DNA from: PALSA-612 sp963742925
Lineage (GTDB): Bacteria; Actinomycetota; Thermoleophilia; Gaiellales; Gaiellaceae
Reading direction: 5' to 3'
Assembly: GCA_963742925.1 (NCBI GenBank)
Contig: CAVUNV010000003.1
Location: 1-64,000 of the forward strand
Length of the DNA: 64,000 nt
Shown here: positions 56,430 to 64,000 of the stretch, one piece after another
Layout of the letters: each line of letters begins with the position of its first letter
Numbering within the stretch: the stretch's first letter is position 1
Notes under the pieces: model-generated
Seen by the model: the letters and a program-made list of their open reading frames with translations, nothing else
Told to the model about the DNA's origin: nothing
Databases searched by the model: none
Translations under genes and position numbers: made by a program

Positions 56430-56502
56430 GTCTAGGCCGAAACGTCTAGGCCGAAACCACGAGGTCAGGCCGAACCGTCCAGGCCGAAACCGACGGCCCG
56501 AA
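56430..56502. repeat. Short direct repeats upstream of mfd
   Basis: AGGCCGAAAC occurs at 56434-56443, 56448-56457 and 56481-56490, with a near copy at 56467 and a weaker one near 56495. Irregular spacing of 13-19 bp, so not a CRISPR. It lies between the mfd start and its probable promoter, i.e. in the 5' leader. Confidence 0.75.
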
Positions 56503-56511
56503 CACCCATAT

Positions 56512-56529
56512 CCCCACCCTTGGGTGGGG
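56512..56529. terminator. GC-rich hairpin in the pth-mfd gap
   Basis: CCCCACCC-TT-GGGTGGGG, a perfect 8-bp stem with a 2-nt gap. It could terminate the metG-to-pth run or act in the mfd leader; no U-tract on either strand. Confidence 0.5.
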
Positions 56530-56583
56530 AGTTCGTCCACCCGCCACCCGGCGTCGATGCTAGCCCCGAAACTGTCGCGTGTC

Positions 56584-56601
56584 TGTCACGAAAATGTGAC
56601 A
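56584..56601. promoter_or_regulatory. Palindromic candidate operator upstream of mfd
   Basis: TGTCAC-GAAAAT-GTGACA, inverted repeat with a 6-nt AT-rich centre. The related palindrome at 39461-39478 shares TCAC...GTGA arms. No regulator can be named. Confidence 0.4.
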
Positions 56602-56644
56602 ATTGTGTGCCGATCCGTCCACAGGTCGACCTTCGGGACAAGGG

Positions 56645-57238
56645 TCAGTTGAAGCGCTTCTGCGCCTCCTCGAGCCCGTCGCTCGCCATCGTCTCGACCG
56701 CGTCGGCAGCACGCGCGACGAGCGCGGTGACGTCGACGCTCGGATCGAATCCCGACAGGACGTAGTCGGCGACGGAGCGCTGGTCGCCGCGACCCGGGCG
56801 GCCGACGCCGATCCGCAGGCGCAGGAAGTCCTGCCCGCCGAGCACCTGTGCGATCGAGCGGAGGCCGTTGTGCCCGGCGAGGCCGCCTGCCAGCCGGGCC
56901 TGCAGCCGGCCCTCGTCGAGATCGACGTCGTCGTGCACGACCAGCAGCGCGCCGGGATCGACCTTGAAGAACCGTGCCGCGGCCCCGATCGAGCGGCCCG
57001 ACTCGTTCATGTACGTCTCCGGCTTGAGCAGCGCGAGCCGCCGGTCGCCGAGCCGCACCTCCGCCAGTTGCCCCGAGAACTTCGAGCGCCACGAGCCTCC
57101 CCGCCGGGCCGCCAGCTCGTCCATGACCAGCCAGCCGACGTTGTGGCGAGTCGCGGCGTACTCGCGCCCGGGATTGCCGAGACCCGCGACGAGCAGGTCG
57201 AGCGTCGAGGCTCCCGCGCCTCGACGGAACAGGCGCAC
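56645..57238 (-). CDS. pth: Peptidyl-tRNA hydrolase
   Basis: Recycles peptidyl-tRNA dropped from ribosomes. 197 aa: GLGNPGREYAATRHNVGW contains the substrate-binding Asn and catalytic His; KPETYMNESGRS, VVHDDVDLDEG and GGLAGHNGLRSI complete the family pattern. GTG 57238 gives a slightly long N-terminus (MRLFRRGAGAST) before the first strand. It starts 3 nt after the rplY stop, a common actinobacterial pairing. Confidence 0.95.
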   Translation of the reverse strand: MRLFRRGAGASTLDLLVAGLGNPGREYAATRHNVGWLVMDELAARRGGSWRSKFSGQLAEVRLGDRRLALLKPETYMNESGRSIGAAARFFKVDPGALLVVHDDVDLDEGRLQARLAGGLAGHNGLRSIAQVLGGQDFLRLRIGVGRPGRGDQRSVADYVLSGFDPSVDVTALVARAADAVETMASDGLEEAQKRFN

Positions 57239-57241
57239 GAT

Positions 57242-57946
57242 CTACCCCTCGGAGGTGCCGGAATCGGCCTCGCCGCCGGTCGCGGCCTCGCCGGCCGACG
57301 CCTCGGCGGACGGCTCCCCGCCCTCGGGAGCCTCCTCGCCCTCGGCGAGCTCCTCCTCGGGCACTTCCTCCTCGATCTCGACACGCGGCGCGGCAACGTT
57401 CACCACCACGGTGTCGGGATCGTCGAGGATCCTGGCTCCTTCCGGCGCGACGAGGTCGGCGACGCGCAATGCCGTCCCGATCTCGGCGCCGCTGATGTCG
57501 AGGATGAGCCGGTCGGGAACCTCGAGCGGCAGTGCTTCGACGTTCACCTCCCGGACGAGCGCGGACAGCACTCCGCCCTCCTTGACGCCGGGAGACTCTC
57601 CGACGAGCTCGATCGCAACCTGCGCCGTGATCGCCTGGTCGAGGCGCACCTCGTAGAGGTCGAAATGCGTGATACGGCCACGGATCGGATCGACCTGGTA
57701 GTCCTTGAGGATCGATGCGTGTGACGTCTTCTGCCCCTGGAGGACGACGTCGAGGATGGCGTGCCGGCCCGCGGAGCCGCTCAGCGCGGTCCGAAGCTCG
57801 CGCTCGGGCACGGCGATCGCGTGCGGCGTCTTGCCCCGCCCGTAGAGAACGCCCGGGATCAGGCCCTCTCTCCGCAGGCGTGCAGACGCGCTCGAGCCGA
57901 CGCTCTCGCGCTCGCGTGCCTCCAGCTTGACGCGCTCTCCTGCCAC
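57242..57946 (-). CDS. rplY: Ribosomal protein L25, general stress (CTC/TL5) form
   Basis: 234-aa two-domain L25 that binds 5S rRNA. The N-terminal domain has RLRREGLIPGVLYGRG, the C-terminal beta domain VPDRLILDISGAEIGTALRVADL, and the tail is acidic (Glu/Ala-rich). GTG 57946 is 8 nt after a strong TACAAT -10, so rplY-pth have their own promoter inside the housekeeping run. Confidence 0.95.
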   Translation of the reverse strand: MAGERVKLEARERESVGSSASARLRREGLIPGVLYGRGKTPHAIAVPERELRTALSGSAGRHAILDVVLQGQKTSHASILKDYQVDPIRGRITHFDLYEVRLDQAITAQVAIELVGESPGVKEGGVLSALVREVNVEALPLEVPDRLILDISGAEIGTALRVADLVAPEGARILDDPDTVVVNVAAPRVEIEEEVPEEELAEGEEAPEGGEPSAEASAGEAATGGEADSGTSEG

Positions 57947-57954
57947 GGCGGCCG

Positions 57955-57960
57955 ATTGTA
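57955..57960 (-). promoter_or_regulatory. rplY promoter -10
   Basis: TACAAT on the minus strand, 8 nt before the rplY GTG; one of the two best -10 hexamers in the window. Confidence 0.6.
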
Positions 57961-57994
57961 GCTGCCGCCGCTTGAACGACCGTACGAGTGCCGG

Positions 57995-59065
57995 CTAGAA
58001 GAGCTGGGTGTCGCCGCCGAAGATCGCGGAGACCGAGTCGTCGGAGAAGACGTTCATGATCGTCTCCGCCAGCAGTCCCGAGATCGGTAGGACGGTCATC
58101 TTCTCCGGACGATGCCGGGGGTCGATCGGCACGGTGTCTGTGACGACGACGCCCGCCAGGTCGGATTCACTGATCGCCTTCAGCCCCTCTTCGGAGAAGA
58201 GCGCGTGCGTGAGGAAGGCCCAAACCTCGGTTGCGCCGTGCTCCCTGAGCGCCTTGGCGCCCACGATCAGGGTGCTGCCGGTGGTCGAGACGTCGTCACC
58301 GACGATCGCGATCTTGTCTCGAACGCGCCCCGTCACCTCGGTCATCTCGACGGTGTCCGGGCTCAGCCGGGTCTTGTGCATGACCGCGAACCCCGCGCCG
58401 ATCATCTCGCCGAAGCGGACGGCGTGCTTGGCGCGGCCGGCGTCGGGTGCAACCGAGACGACTCCCTCGCCCTCGAGCCCGAGGTCGCGGAAGTGCCGAC
58501 CGAACAGCGGCAGCGCCGTCATGTGGTCGACGGGAATGTTGAAGAACCCCTGGATCTGACCGGCGTGCAGGTCCATGGTCAGGATCCGGTCGGCGCCCGC
58601 GAGCTGCAGCATGTCCGCGACGTAGCGTCCCGAGATCGGCTCGCGCGGCTTGGCCTTGCGATCCTGGCGCGAATAGGGAAACCACGGGATGACGGCGGTG
58701 ATCCGCTTGGCCGATGCGAGCTTCGCCGCCTGGATCATCAGGCAGAGCTCCATCAGATTGCGGTCGACGGGAAGGCACCCCGTCTGGACGAGGAAGAGGT
58801 CGGAACCGCGGATCGACTCGCAGTAGCGGCAGTACGTCTCACCGTTCGGGAACGTCTCGAGCTCGATCTCGCCGAGCTCGACCCCGAGCTTCTCCGCGAT
58901 CGCCGTGGCCAGCTCCGGGTGTGAGCGCCCGGAGAAGACCATGAGGCGCTTCGACGGCCCGCGCTCGATCCAGTGGCCCGCGCTCACGTCGGGCCGCTCC
59001 GGAATCTCGAGCGACTCGAGGCCCGGTAGCCGAAAGGCCTCAGTCGCCGGGCTCTCGATCGACAT
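57995..59065 (-). CDS. prs: Ribose-phosphate pyrophosphokinase (PRPP synthase)
   Basis: Makes PRPP from ribose 5-phosphate and ATP. 356 aa, longer than the usual 315-325 because of an N-terminal extension of about 40 residues before LMVFSGRSHPELA. Landmarks: LETFPNGETYCRY, FPYSRQDRKAKPREPIS, MDLHAGQIQGFF, VAPDAGRAKHA and the PRPP loop VGDDVSTTGST. ATG 59065 is preceded by CCAGGGAACAGG and overlaps the glmU end by 26 nt. Confidence 0.95.
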   Translation of the reverse strand: MSIESPATEAFRLPGLESLEIPERPDVSAGHWIERGPSKRLMVFSGRSHPELATAIAEKLGVELGEIELETFPNGETYCRYCESIRGSDLFLVQTGCLPVDRNLMELCLMIQAAKLASAKRITAVIPWFPYSRQDRKAKPREPISGRYVADMLQLAGADRILTMDLHAGQIQGFFNIPVDHMTALPLFGRHFRDLGLEGEGVVSVAPDAGRAKHAVRFGEMIGAGFAVMHKTRLSPDTVEMTEVTGRVRDKIAIVGDDVSTTGSTLIVGAKALREHGATEVWAFLTHALFSEEGLKAISESDLAGVVVTDTVPIDPRHRPEKMTVLPISGLLAETIMNVFSDDSVSAIFGGDTQLF

Positions 59066-60413
59066 CCTGTTCCCTGGTGGCACGTTCCTTGGTCACATAG
59101 CCCTCTTTGTTCACCTGGCGCGGCGGGAAGCCGGCCAGCGCCGCCGGCGGCACGTTCTCGGTGATGACGGTTCCCGGATAGACCCATGCGTCGTCGCCGA
59201 CCTCGACAGGTGCGACGAACGTATTGTCGACGCCGGTCCTGACGTTGCTGCCGATCGTCGTCCGTCCCTTGCCCTGTCCGGGCCTGTGAGAGAAGTTCGC
59301 TGTGACGTTGGCGGCGGCGATGTTGGTGTCCTCTCCGATGTCGGCGTCGCCGATGTACGACAGGTGCGGCACCTTCGTCCGCGCGCCGATGCGGGAATTC
59401 TTGATCTCAACGAACGTGCCCGCCTTCGCCCCCGCTTCGACGACCGTGCCGGCGCGAAGGTAACAGAACGGGCCGACCGTTGCATCCGCGCCGATCACGG
59501 CGTCCACCACCGCCGCATGTGGGCCGATCGCGGCGCCCGCCTCGATGCGCGACCGTCCTCGCAGAACGGTGAACGGATGGACGACGACGTCCTCGGCGAT
59601 CTCCACCTCCGGCTCGATCCAGGTCGTCTGCGGATCGACGATCGTCACGCCGGCCAGCATGTGCGCCTCGTTGATCCGCGTGCGGAGCGCGGCCGCGGCG
59701 GCGGCGAACTCGACGCGGGTGTTGACCCCGGCCGTCTCGACGGGATCCGGCGCCAGGTGGACGGCTCCGGTGCCGCCACTCTCGACGATGTGGCGGACCG
59801 AATCGGTCAGATAGAGCTCACCCTGTGCGTTGTGGGGGTCGAGCCGGTCGAGCGCCGCCCACAGCGCCTTGGAGGAGAAGACGTAGATCGAGCTGTTCAC
59901 CTCTCGGACGGCGAGCTCCTCGGCCGTCGCGTCGACCGCCTCGACGATCCCGCGCAGGCTCCCGTCGGCATCCCGCAGCACGCGCCCGTACATGGCGGGA
60001 TCCGGGGGCTCGAACGACAGGACGGTCACATCGGCCGCGGCACGGCGATGCTCGGCGACGAGCTCGGCGAGCAGGCCCGGTGTCAGCAGCGGCGTGTCCC
60101 CCGAGAGCACGAGCACATCGCCGTCGAAGCCCTCGAGCGCCCCGCGGGCGGAGGCGACGGCGTCGCCGGTCCCGCGCGGCTCGACCTGCAGCGCCGTCTC
60201 CACCCCGTCCAGGGTGCCGGCTGCCTCCGCGGTCTCCGGTGACAGGACGACGACGAGCGGTTCCGGAGCGAGCGCGCGCCCGGCAGCGATCGGCCAGTCC
60301 ATCAGCCTCCGGCCGAGCAGCGGGTGCAGGTGCTTCGGGAGCCTCGAGCGCATGCGCGTACCGAGGCCCGCGGCCATGACCACGGCGGCTAGGGGAGTCT
60401 CGCGGACGCTCAT
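59040..60413 (-). CDS. glmU: Bifunctional GlmU uridyltransferase/acetyltransferase
   Basis: Makes UDP-GlcNAc for peptidoglycan. 457 aa. The N-terminal pyrophosphorylase has AAGLGTRMRSRLPK; the C-terminal left-handed beta-helix shows hexapeptide repeats (IGPHAAVVDAVIGADATVG) and the acetyltransferase segment ANFSHRPGQGKGRTTIGSNV. A short charged tail follows. Pairing with prs is typical in Gram-positive bacteria. Confidence 0.96.
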   Translation of the reverse strand: MSVRETPLAAVVMAAGLGTRMRSRLPKHLHPLLGRRLMDWPIAAGRALAPEPLVVVLSPETAEAAGTLDGVETALQVEPRGTGDAVASARGALEGFDGDVLVLSGDTPLLTPGLLAELVAEHRRAAADVTVLSFEPPDPAMYGRVLRDADGSLRGIVEAVDATAEELAVREVNSSIYVFSSKALWAALDRLDPHNAQGELYLTDSVRHIVESGGTGAVHLAPDPVETAGVNTRVEFAAAAAALRTRINEAHMLAGVTIVDPQTTWIEPEVEIAEDVVVHPFTVLRGRSRIEAGAAIGPHAAVVDAVIGADATVGPFCYLRAGTVVEAGAKAGTFVEIKNSRIGARTKVPHLSYIGDADIGEDTNIAAANVTANFSHRPGQGKGRTTIGSNVRTGVDNTFVAPVEVGDDAWVYPGTVITENVPPAALAGFPPRQVNKEGYVTKERATREQDVDREPGD

Positions 60414-60427
60414 GAGTGGGGATGAGA

Positions 60428-60501
60428 TGGCTGGGGCGCCAGGATTCGAACCTGGGATCGCGGGACCAAAACCCGCTGCCTTACCACTTGGCTACGCCCC
60501 A
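60428..60501 (-). tRNA. tRNA-Gln (anticodon TTG)
   Basis: A 74-nt cloverleaf with genome-encoded CCA. Acceptor stem TGGGGCG/CGCCCCA, anticodon stem GCGGG/CCCGC around loop TTTTGGT (anticodon TTG), and T arm CCAGGTTCGAATCCTGG. It lies between the 60518 gene and glmU on the same strand. Confidence 0.95.
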
Positions 60502-60517
60502 CCGGACGGAGATGCCA

Positions 60518-60877
60518 CTACTTCGCTTGTGGACGGGAGCGGTCAGGAAGGTCGTGGATGAGCAGGTAGACGGCCACGACGGCGAGGGCGCCGGCCAGGA
60601 GAAGCGCCAGCCAGCCGATGATGAACGCGAGGATGACGGCGACGACGGCAAGCGCCTGCGAGGCCGCCAGCACCCACGAGATCTCCCGGCCGAGCTGCGA
60701 GTCCAGCGAGCGGCCGGCGAGCACGTAGAAGAGGATGATCGGCACCGCGATCACGATCACCGTGATGCGCGAAAAGTCCTTCTCGAAGCTCACGATCAGC
60801 CCTTCCAGGACTGCGAGCCCGAGCGCGATCTTGATCCGGTTCGTCCAGAGCCAGCTCGGGTGGACCTGCCCTTCCAT
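60518..60877 (-). CDS. Hypothetical membrane protein
   Basis: 119 aa with three hydrophobic segments (about residues 38-53, 65-85 and 85-108) and short charged ends. No motif recognised. It follows ispE by 11 nt and is probably part of that operon. Confidence 0.65.
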   Translation of the reverse strand: MEGQVHPSWLWTNRIKIALGLAVLEGLIVSFEKDFSRITVIVIAVPIILFYVLAGRSLDSQLGREISWVLAASQALAVVAVILAFIIGWLALLLAGALAVVAVYLLIHDLPDRSRPQAK

Positions 60878-60888
60878 CGCCGGTCAAC

Positions 60889-61703
60889 CTACCACGTGGG
60901 CACGCAGATCCACGTGGCGCCGCGCCCCCTGAGCGCGCCCGCCGCGGCGACCGCGTCGTCCGCCTGCTCGAACAGGCCGTAGAGCGCCGGGCCGGCGCCG
61001 CTGACGTCGGCACGGAACGCCCCGAGGGCCTCCAGCTCGGCTGCGAGCGGCGAGGACGCGAGGTCGTTTCGTGGCAGCGCAGCGAGATCGCGGGGCTGCT
61101 GGACTGCATCGAGGGCTTCGCGCAGCTCCGCTCTCCGGGCCTCGAATCCGTTCCCTCCCGCCCGACGGTCGAAGGCGTCGTAGACGGCGGCCGTCGAGCC
61201 CTTCGACGCGCCCTCGGGCAAGAGGAGAACGACGTGGTAGCCGAGCGACAAATCGAGCGGCTCGAGCTCGGTGCCGTCCGCGGTGCCGAGCTGCGGTCCC
61301 GGCGCGAGGAAGAACGGCACGTCGGCGCCGACTTGGCCGGCGACTCGGCTCAACGCCTCCTCCGGGAGTGGATCGGAAAGGGTCTCGTTGGCGAGCCGGA
61401 GTGCCGCTGCGGCGTCGGAGCTCCCGCCTCCCAGCCCTGCCGCTACCGGGATCCGCTTCTCGATGCGGACCTGCCAGTGCGGCTCGACGCCGGCAGCTAC
61501 GGCCAGCTCGTTCAGCGCCCGCTCGACGAGAGTGTCGTCCTCGAAGCCGGTGACCTGAAGGGCCGCTCCCGGCTCGAGCCACAACGCTGTCGGCGAGATC
61601 GACCCGCTGGAGGACGGTTGCGACCTCGTGCTTGCCGTCTCTCGCGCTGCGGCCCGACCACGAGCGCGAGGTTGATCTTCGCGTGTGCGCTGGCCGTGCT
61701 CAC
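60889..61703 (-). CDS. ispE: 4-diphosphocytidyl-2-C-methyl-D-erythritol kinase (two frameshifts)
   Basis: GHMP kinase of the MEP isoprenoid pathway, about 270 aa. The GHMP loop PVAAGLGGGSSDAAAAL and the C-terminal VSGAGPALYGLFE are in one frame. The N-terminus STASAHAKINLALVVG is in another, and the segment between (RSARDGKHEVATVLQRVDLADSVV) in the third. Two extra bases, in the CCC at 61653-61655 and the CC at 61579-61580 (plus strand), account for both breaks. Because ispE is normally essential, sequencing error is more likely than mutation. GTG 61703 overlaps the rsmA stop. Confidence 0.85.
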
Positions 61704-62485
61704 GCGAGGAGCCTCGCGAGTTGTGTGAACTGCTCGGGGCTGAGCGCCTCCGCCCGCGTCGACGCACTCAGCTCCAGGTCGGCGAGCGCGGCTGCCGCCC
61801 GGTCGCGACTCGTCAAGCCGGCGAGCTCGAGCGAATTCGGAAGCGTCTTGCGACGGTGCGCGAACGACGCCTGGACGACACGCTTGATCTCCGCATAGCC
61901 CGGCGGCAGCGGCCGGCGGATGAACGCGACGAGCGCCGAGTCGACGTTCGGCTGCGGCCGGAAGACCGTCCTCGCCACCGGATGGAAGCCGGTGCGCTCG
62001 GTCGCCAACTGCAGCAGCACCGAGACCGAGCCGTACGCCTTGGTCCCGGGGGTGGCGAAGAAGCGCTCGGCGACCTCGCGCTGCACCATCACGCACCAGC
62101 GCTCGATGCTCGGGAGGCCGTCCAGGCTCTCGACGACAATCGGAGTCGCCACGTTGTACGGCAGGTTGGCGACGAGCTTCCCGGGAGCGGGCGAAAGCGA
62201 TCCGAGGTCGAGGACCAGCGCATCGCCGAACAGGAGCTCGACGTTCCCGAGGCCGGTGAGCGTTTCCGCGAGCCGCGACTCGAGCGAGCGGTCGATCTCG
62301 ACGGCGATCACGCGCGAGACGCGCTCCGCGAGGTATCGCGTCAGCACGCCGAGGCCCGGGCCGATCTCAAGCACGACGTCGTCGGGCTGCAGCTCGGCCA
62401 GGCGGCCGATCACGCCCAGCATGTTCCGGTCGACCAGGAAGTGCTGGCCGAGGCTCCGTCGAGCGGTGACCTTGCCGGCGTTCAC
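61700..62485 (-). CDS. rsmA: 16S rRNA dimethyladenosine transferase
   Basis: KsgA-type SAM-dependent methylase that dimethylates two adjacent adenines near the 3' end of 16S rRNA. 261 aa: RRSLGQHFLVDRN, SAM motif VLEIGPGLGVLT, and catalytic NLPYNVATPI. GTG 62485 overlaps the tatD stop (GTGA), and its own stop overlaps the ispE GTG. The tatD-rsmA-ispE order is classic for actinobacteria, here without an intervening rpf gene. Confidence 0.95.
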   Translation of the reverse strand: MNAGKVTARRSLGQHFLVDRNMLGVIGRLAELQPDDVVLEIGPGLGVLTRYLAERVSRVIAVEIDRSLESRLAETLTGLGNVELLFGDALVLDLGSLSPAPGKLVANLPYNVATPIVVESLDGLPSIERWCVMVQREVAERFFATPGTKAYGSVSVLLQLATERTGFHPVARTVFRPQPNVDSALVAFIRRPLPPGYAEIKRVVQASFAHRRKTLPNSLELAGLTSRDRAAAALADLELSASTRAEALSPEQFTQLARLLA

Positions 62486-63229
62486 GGCAATGCGAAGGCC
62501 CGGGTTGCGTTCTCCTCGATCTGGGCTGCCAGCCCCTCGGCCGTTTCTTCCCGGGCAGCCGCGAGCGCGGCGACGGTGTGGACGACGTACGCGGGCTCGT
62601 TCGGACGGCCTCGCATCGGCTGAGGGGCGAGGTAGGGACAATCGGTCTCGGCGAGGATGCGCTCCGCGCGAACTCTGCCGGCGGCGTCACGCAGCTCCAC
62701 TGCCTTGGGAAAGGTGACGTTGCCTGCGAACGAGACGTAGTAGTCGCGCTCGAGCGCAACGGGTAGCAGCCCGGGCGAGGAGAAGCAATGCAGGATCACG
62801 GTGCCGGCGAACCCGCCGAGCAGCTCGGCTGTCGCTTCGTCGGCGTCACGCGTGTGGACGACGACGGGGAGGCGGAGCTCCGCGGCGAGTAGCGAGCTGC
62901 TCCTCGAAGAGGCGAAGCTGGGCAGCGTGCGGAGCGTAGTCCCGGTAGAAGTCGAGCCCGATCTCGCCGACCGCGACCGCTCGGGGCTCGGCGAGCAGCG
63001 CTCGCAGCTCGCCGATCCGGCCCGCCTCCTCACCGCCTGCCTGGTGCGGGTGGATGCCGAGCGCGCAGGCGACTCCGTGCTCCGCCTCGGCGATCTCGAG
63101 CGCAGTTCGGCAGGATGCGATGCCCGAGCCGATCGCGATGACGCGATCGACGCCCGACGCTCGGGCGCGGTCGAGAAGGGCGGCAGCCGGCTCTGCGCAC
63201 GCGTCGAGGTGCGCGTGCGTGTCGATCAC
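62482..63229 (-). CDS. tatD: TatD-family metal-dependent DNase (frameshifted)
   Basis: About 248 aa. DTHAHLD (HxH), GEIGLDFY (bridging Glu), VVVHTRDADEA, LHCFSS and AETDCPYLAP are the TatD ligands in order. The first two lie in one frame and the rest in another; one extra base at about 62893 breaks the gene between FEEQL and LLAAELRLP. GTG 63229 overlaps the metG stop (GTGA). Relatives are 3'-5' exonucleases acting in DNA quality control. Confidence 0.85.
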
Positions 63230-64000
63230 GCCGCGGCCGGGGCGTCGAGTCGCGGGAAGAGCGGCGGTGCCGCCTCGATGCCGTCGACAGGCTGAGCTCT
63301 TCCCGGCGCGACGTTCTCCCAACGGAGATCGGCAGGCTGCTCGAGCGCATCGAGGATCGCGAGTCCTGTCCGGGGCACGAACGCGGAGAGCGCAATAGCT
63401 ACGCAGCGGAGCCCGTCGACGAGGTCGAACAGCACGCGGTCGAGCGCGTCGGCACCCCCGTCGGTCTTGGCCAGCTCCCAGGGCTTCGTCTCCTCGACGT
63501 ACGCGTTCAGCCTGCGGACGACCTTCCAGATCTCCTCGAGCGCACCGGTCAGGTCCCACGCGTCGATCCGGCCGGCGACCGTAGAGGCAAGGCCGGTCAG
63601 CTCCGGCCAGGCCGGCTCGGAGCCCGTCGCACCGAGGCGTCCGGAGCGGTAGCGAGCGATCATCGCCGTCGTCCTGGAAAGGAGGTTGCCCAGCTCGTTC
63701 CCGAGCTCCCGCTCGTAGCGTTCGTGGATGCTGTCGAGCGAGACCGACCCGTCCTGGCCGAATGAGACCGACCGGATCGCCCAGAAGCGGAGCGTGTCGA
63801 CACCGTACGTGTCGATGACCTCGGACGGGCTGATCACATTGCCCAGCGATTTCGACATCCCTCGTCCCTCGAGCATGAGATACCCGTGCACGAAGATCTG
63901 CTTCGGTACCTCGTACCCGGCCGAGAGGAGCATCGCCGGCCAGTAGACGCAGTGGAAGCGGAGGATGTCCTTCGCCATCAGGTGACGGACCTCCGGCCAG
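63226..64000 (-). CDS. metG: Methionyl-tRNA synthetase, C-terminal part (runs off window)
   Basis: Partial gene; only the C-terminal 257 codons are present and the N-terminus lies beyond 64000. The KMSKS motif appears as GMSKSLGNVI, preceded by ILRFHCVYWPAMLLSAG and followed by the alpha-helical anticodon-binding domain (NAYVEETKPWELAK). The protein ends soon after that domain, so no EMAP/tRNA-binding appendix is present. Its stop overlaps tatD. Confidence 0.95.
   Translation of the reverse strand, partial: WPEVRHLMAKDILRFHCVYWPAMLLSAGYEVPKQIFVHGYLMLEGRGMSKSLGNVISPSEVIDTYGVDTLRFWAIRSVSFGQDGSVSLDSIHERYERELGNELGNLLSRTTAMIARYRSGRLGATGSEPAWPELTGLASTVAGRIDAWDLTGALEEIWKVVRRLNAYVEETKPWELAKTDGGADALDRVLFDLVDGLRCVAIALSAFVPRTGLAILDALEQPADLRWENVAPGRAQPVDGIEAAPPLFPRLDAPAAA

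Noticed and set aside
56430..56502. CRISPR-like repeats
   Set aside because: Repeat units are only about 10 bp with 3-13 bp gaps, and no cas gene is present.

Overview
The window is a gene-dense, very GC-rich bacterial chromosome segment. It carries actinobacterial hallmarks: a NucS mismatch endonuclease, a CysO/CysM/Mec sulfur-carrier cysteine pathway with a MoeZ-like activator, a small HhH-GPD glycosylase, the FtsB/DUF501/enolase block, a CTC-type L25, a full-length Lhr helicase and GTG/TTG starts with GTGA/ATGA overlaps. Together with the many secreted and sugar-isomerase-like proteins this suggests a deep-branching actinobacterium, perhaps Thermoleophilia/Gaiellales-like. The phylum is well supported; the class is inference. 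No transposase, integrase, rRNA, CRISPR array or phage gene was seen.

Layout. 0-9.2 kb is a DNA-repair neighbourhood (Nei-type glycosylase, Lhr, NucS, HhH-GPD glycosylase, Nudix) interrupted by an alpha-dioxygenase-like heme peroxidase. 9.2-13.2 kb holds secreted proteins and an acyl-CoA dehydrogenase. 13.2-16.3 kb is a tandem array of three paralogues, each with an N-terminal bipartite motif matching the c-di-GMP-binding MshEN domain, then a coiled coil and (in two of them) a small C-terminal domain. Sigma-28-like promoter motifs with identical spacing precede the first two. 16.3-22.1 kb has amidohydrolase, creatininase-family, PHP phosphatase, HxlR regulator, M20 peptidase and TPR-like genes. 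22.2-25.3 kb is a complete sulfur-carrier cysteine synthesis locus in which CysO and CysM are fused.

26.3-39.4 kb is a sugar-catabolism island: xylose-isomerase-like enzyme, xylulokinase, three Gfo/Idh/MocA dehydrogenases and a second TIM-barrel isomerase surrounding a xylose-type ABC transporter. Embedded in it is a large UnbU-UnbV-like membrane/FG-GAP fusion. 39.5-48 kb has a CNNM transporter, a radical SAM SplB-like gene with an SOS box, a ferredoxin, a receiver/DUF309 pair, a CcdA-CcmH-CcmG-L,D-transpeptidase operon, and small membrane proteins. 47.8-64 kb is a long minus-strand housekeeping run: DUF501, ftsB-like, pyk, eno, mazG, PPIase lipoprotein, mfd, pth, rplY, prs, glmU, tRNA-Gln, ispE, rsmA, tatD, metG (cut by the window end).

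Regulation. About fifteen genes show a TANNNT-like -10 hexamer 6 or 7 nt before the start codon, implying leaderless transcripts. Two LexA-type boxes lie directly against such promoters (lhr and the radical SAM gene). Sequence caveat: at least nine genes are broken by single-base indels (twelve insertions, one deletion), including essential ispE. This looks more like assembly error than decay, and those genes are annotated across the break.
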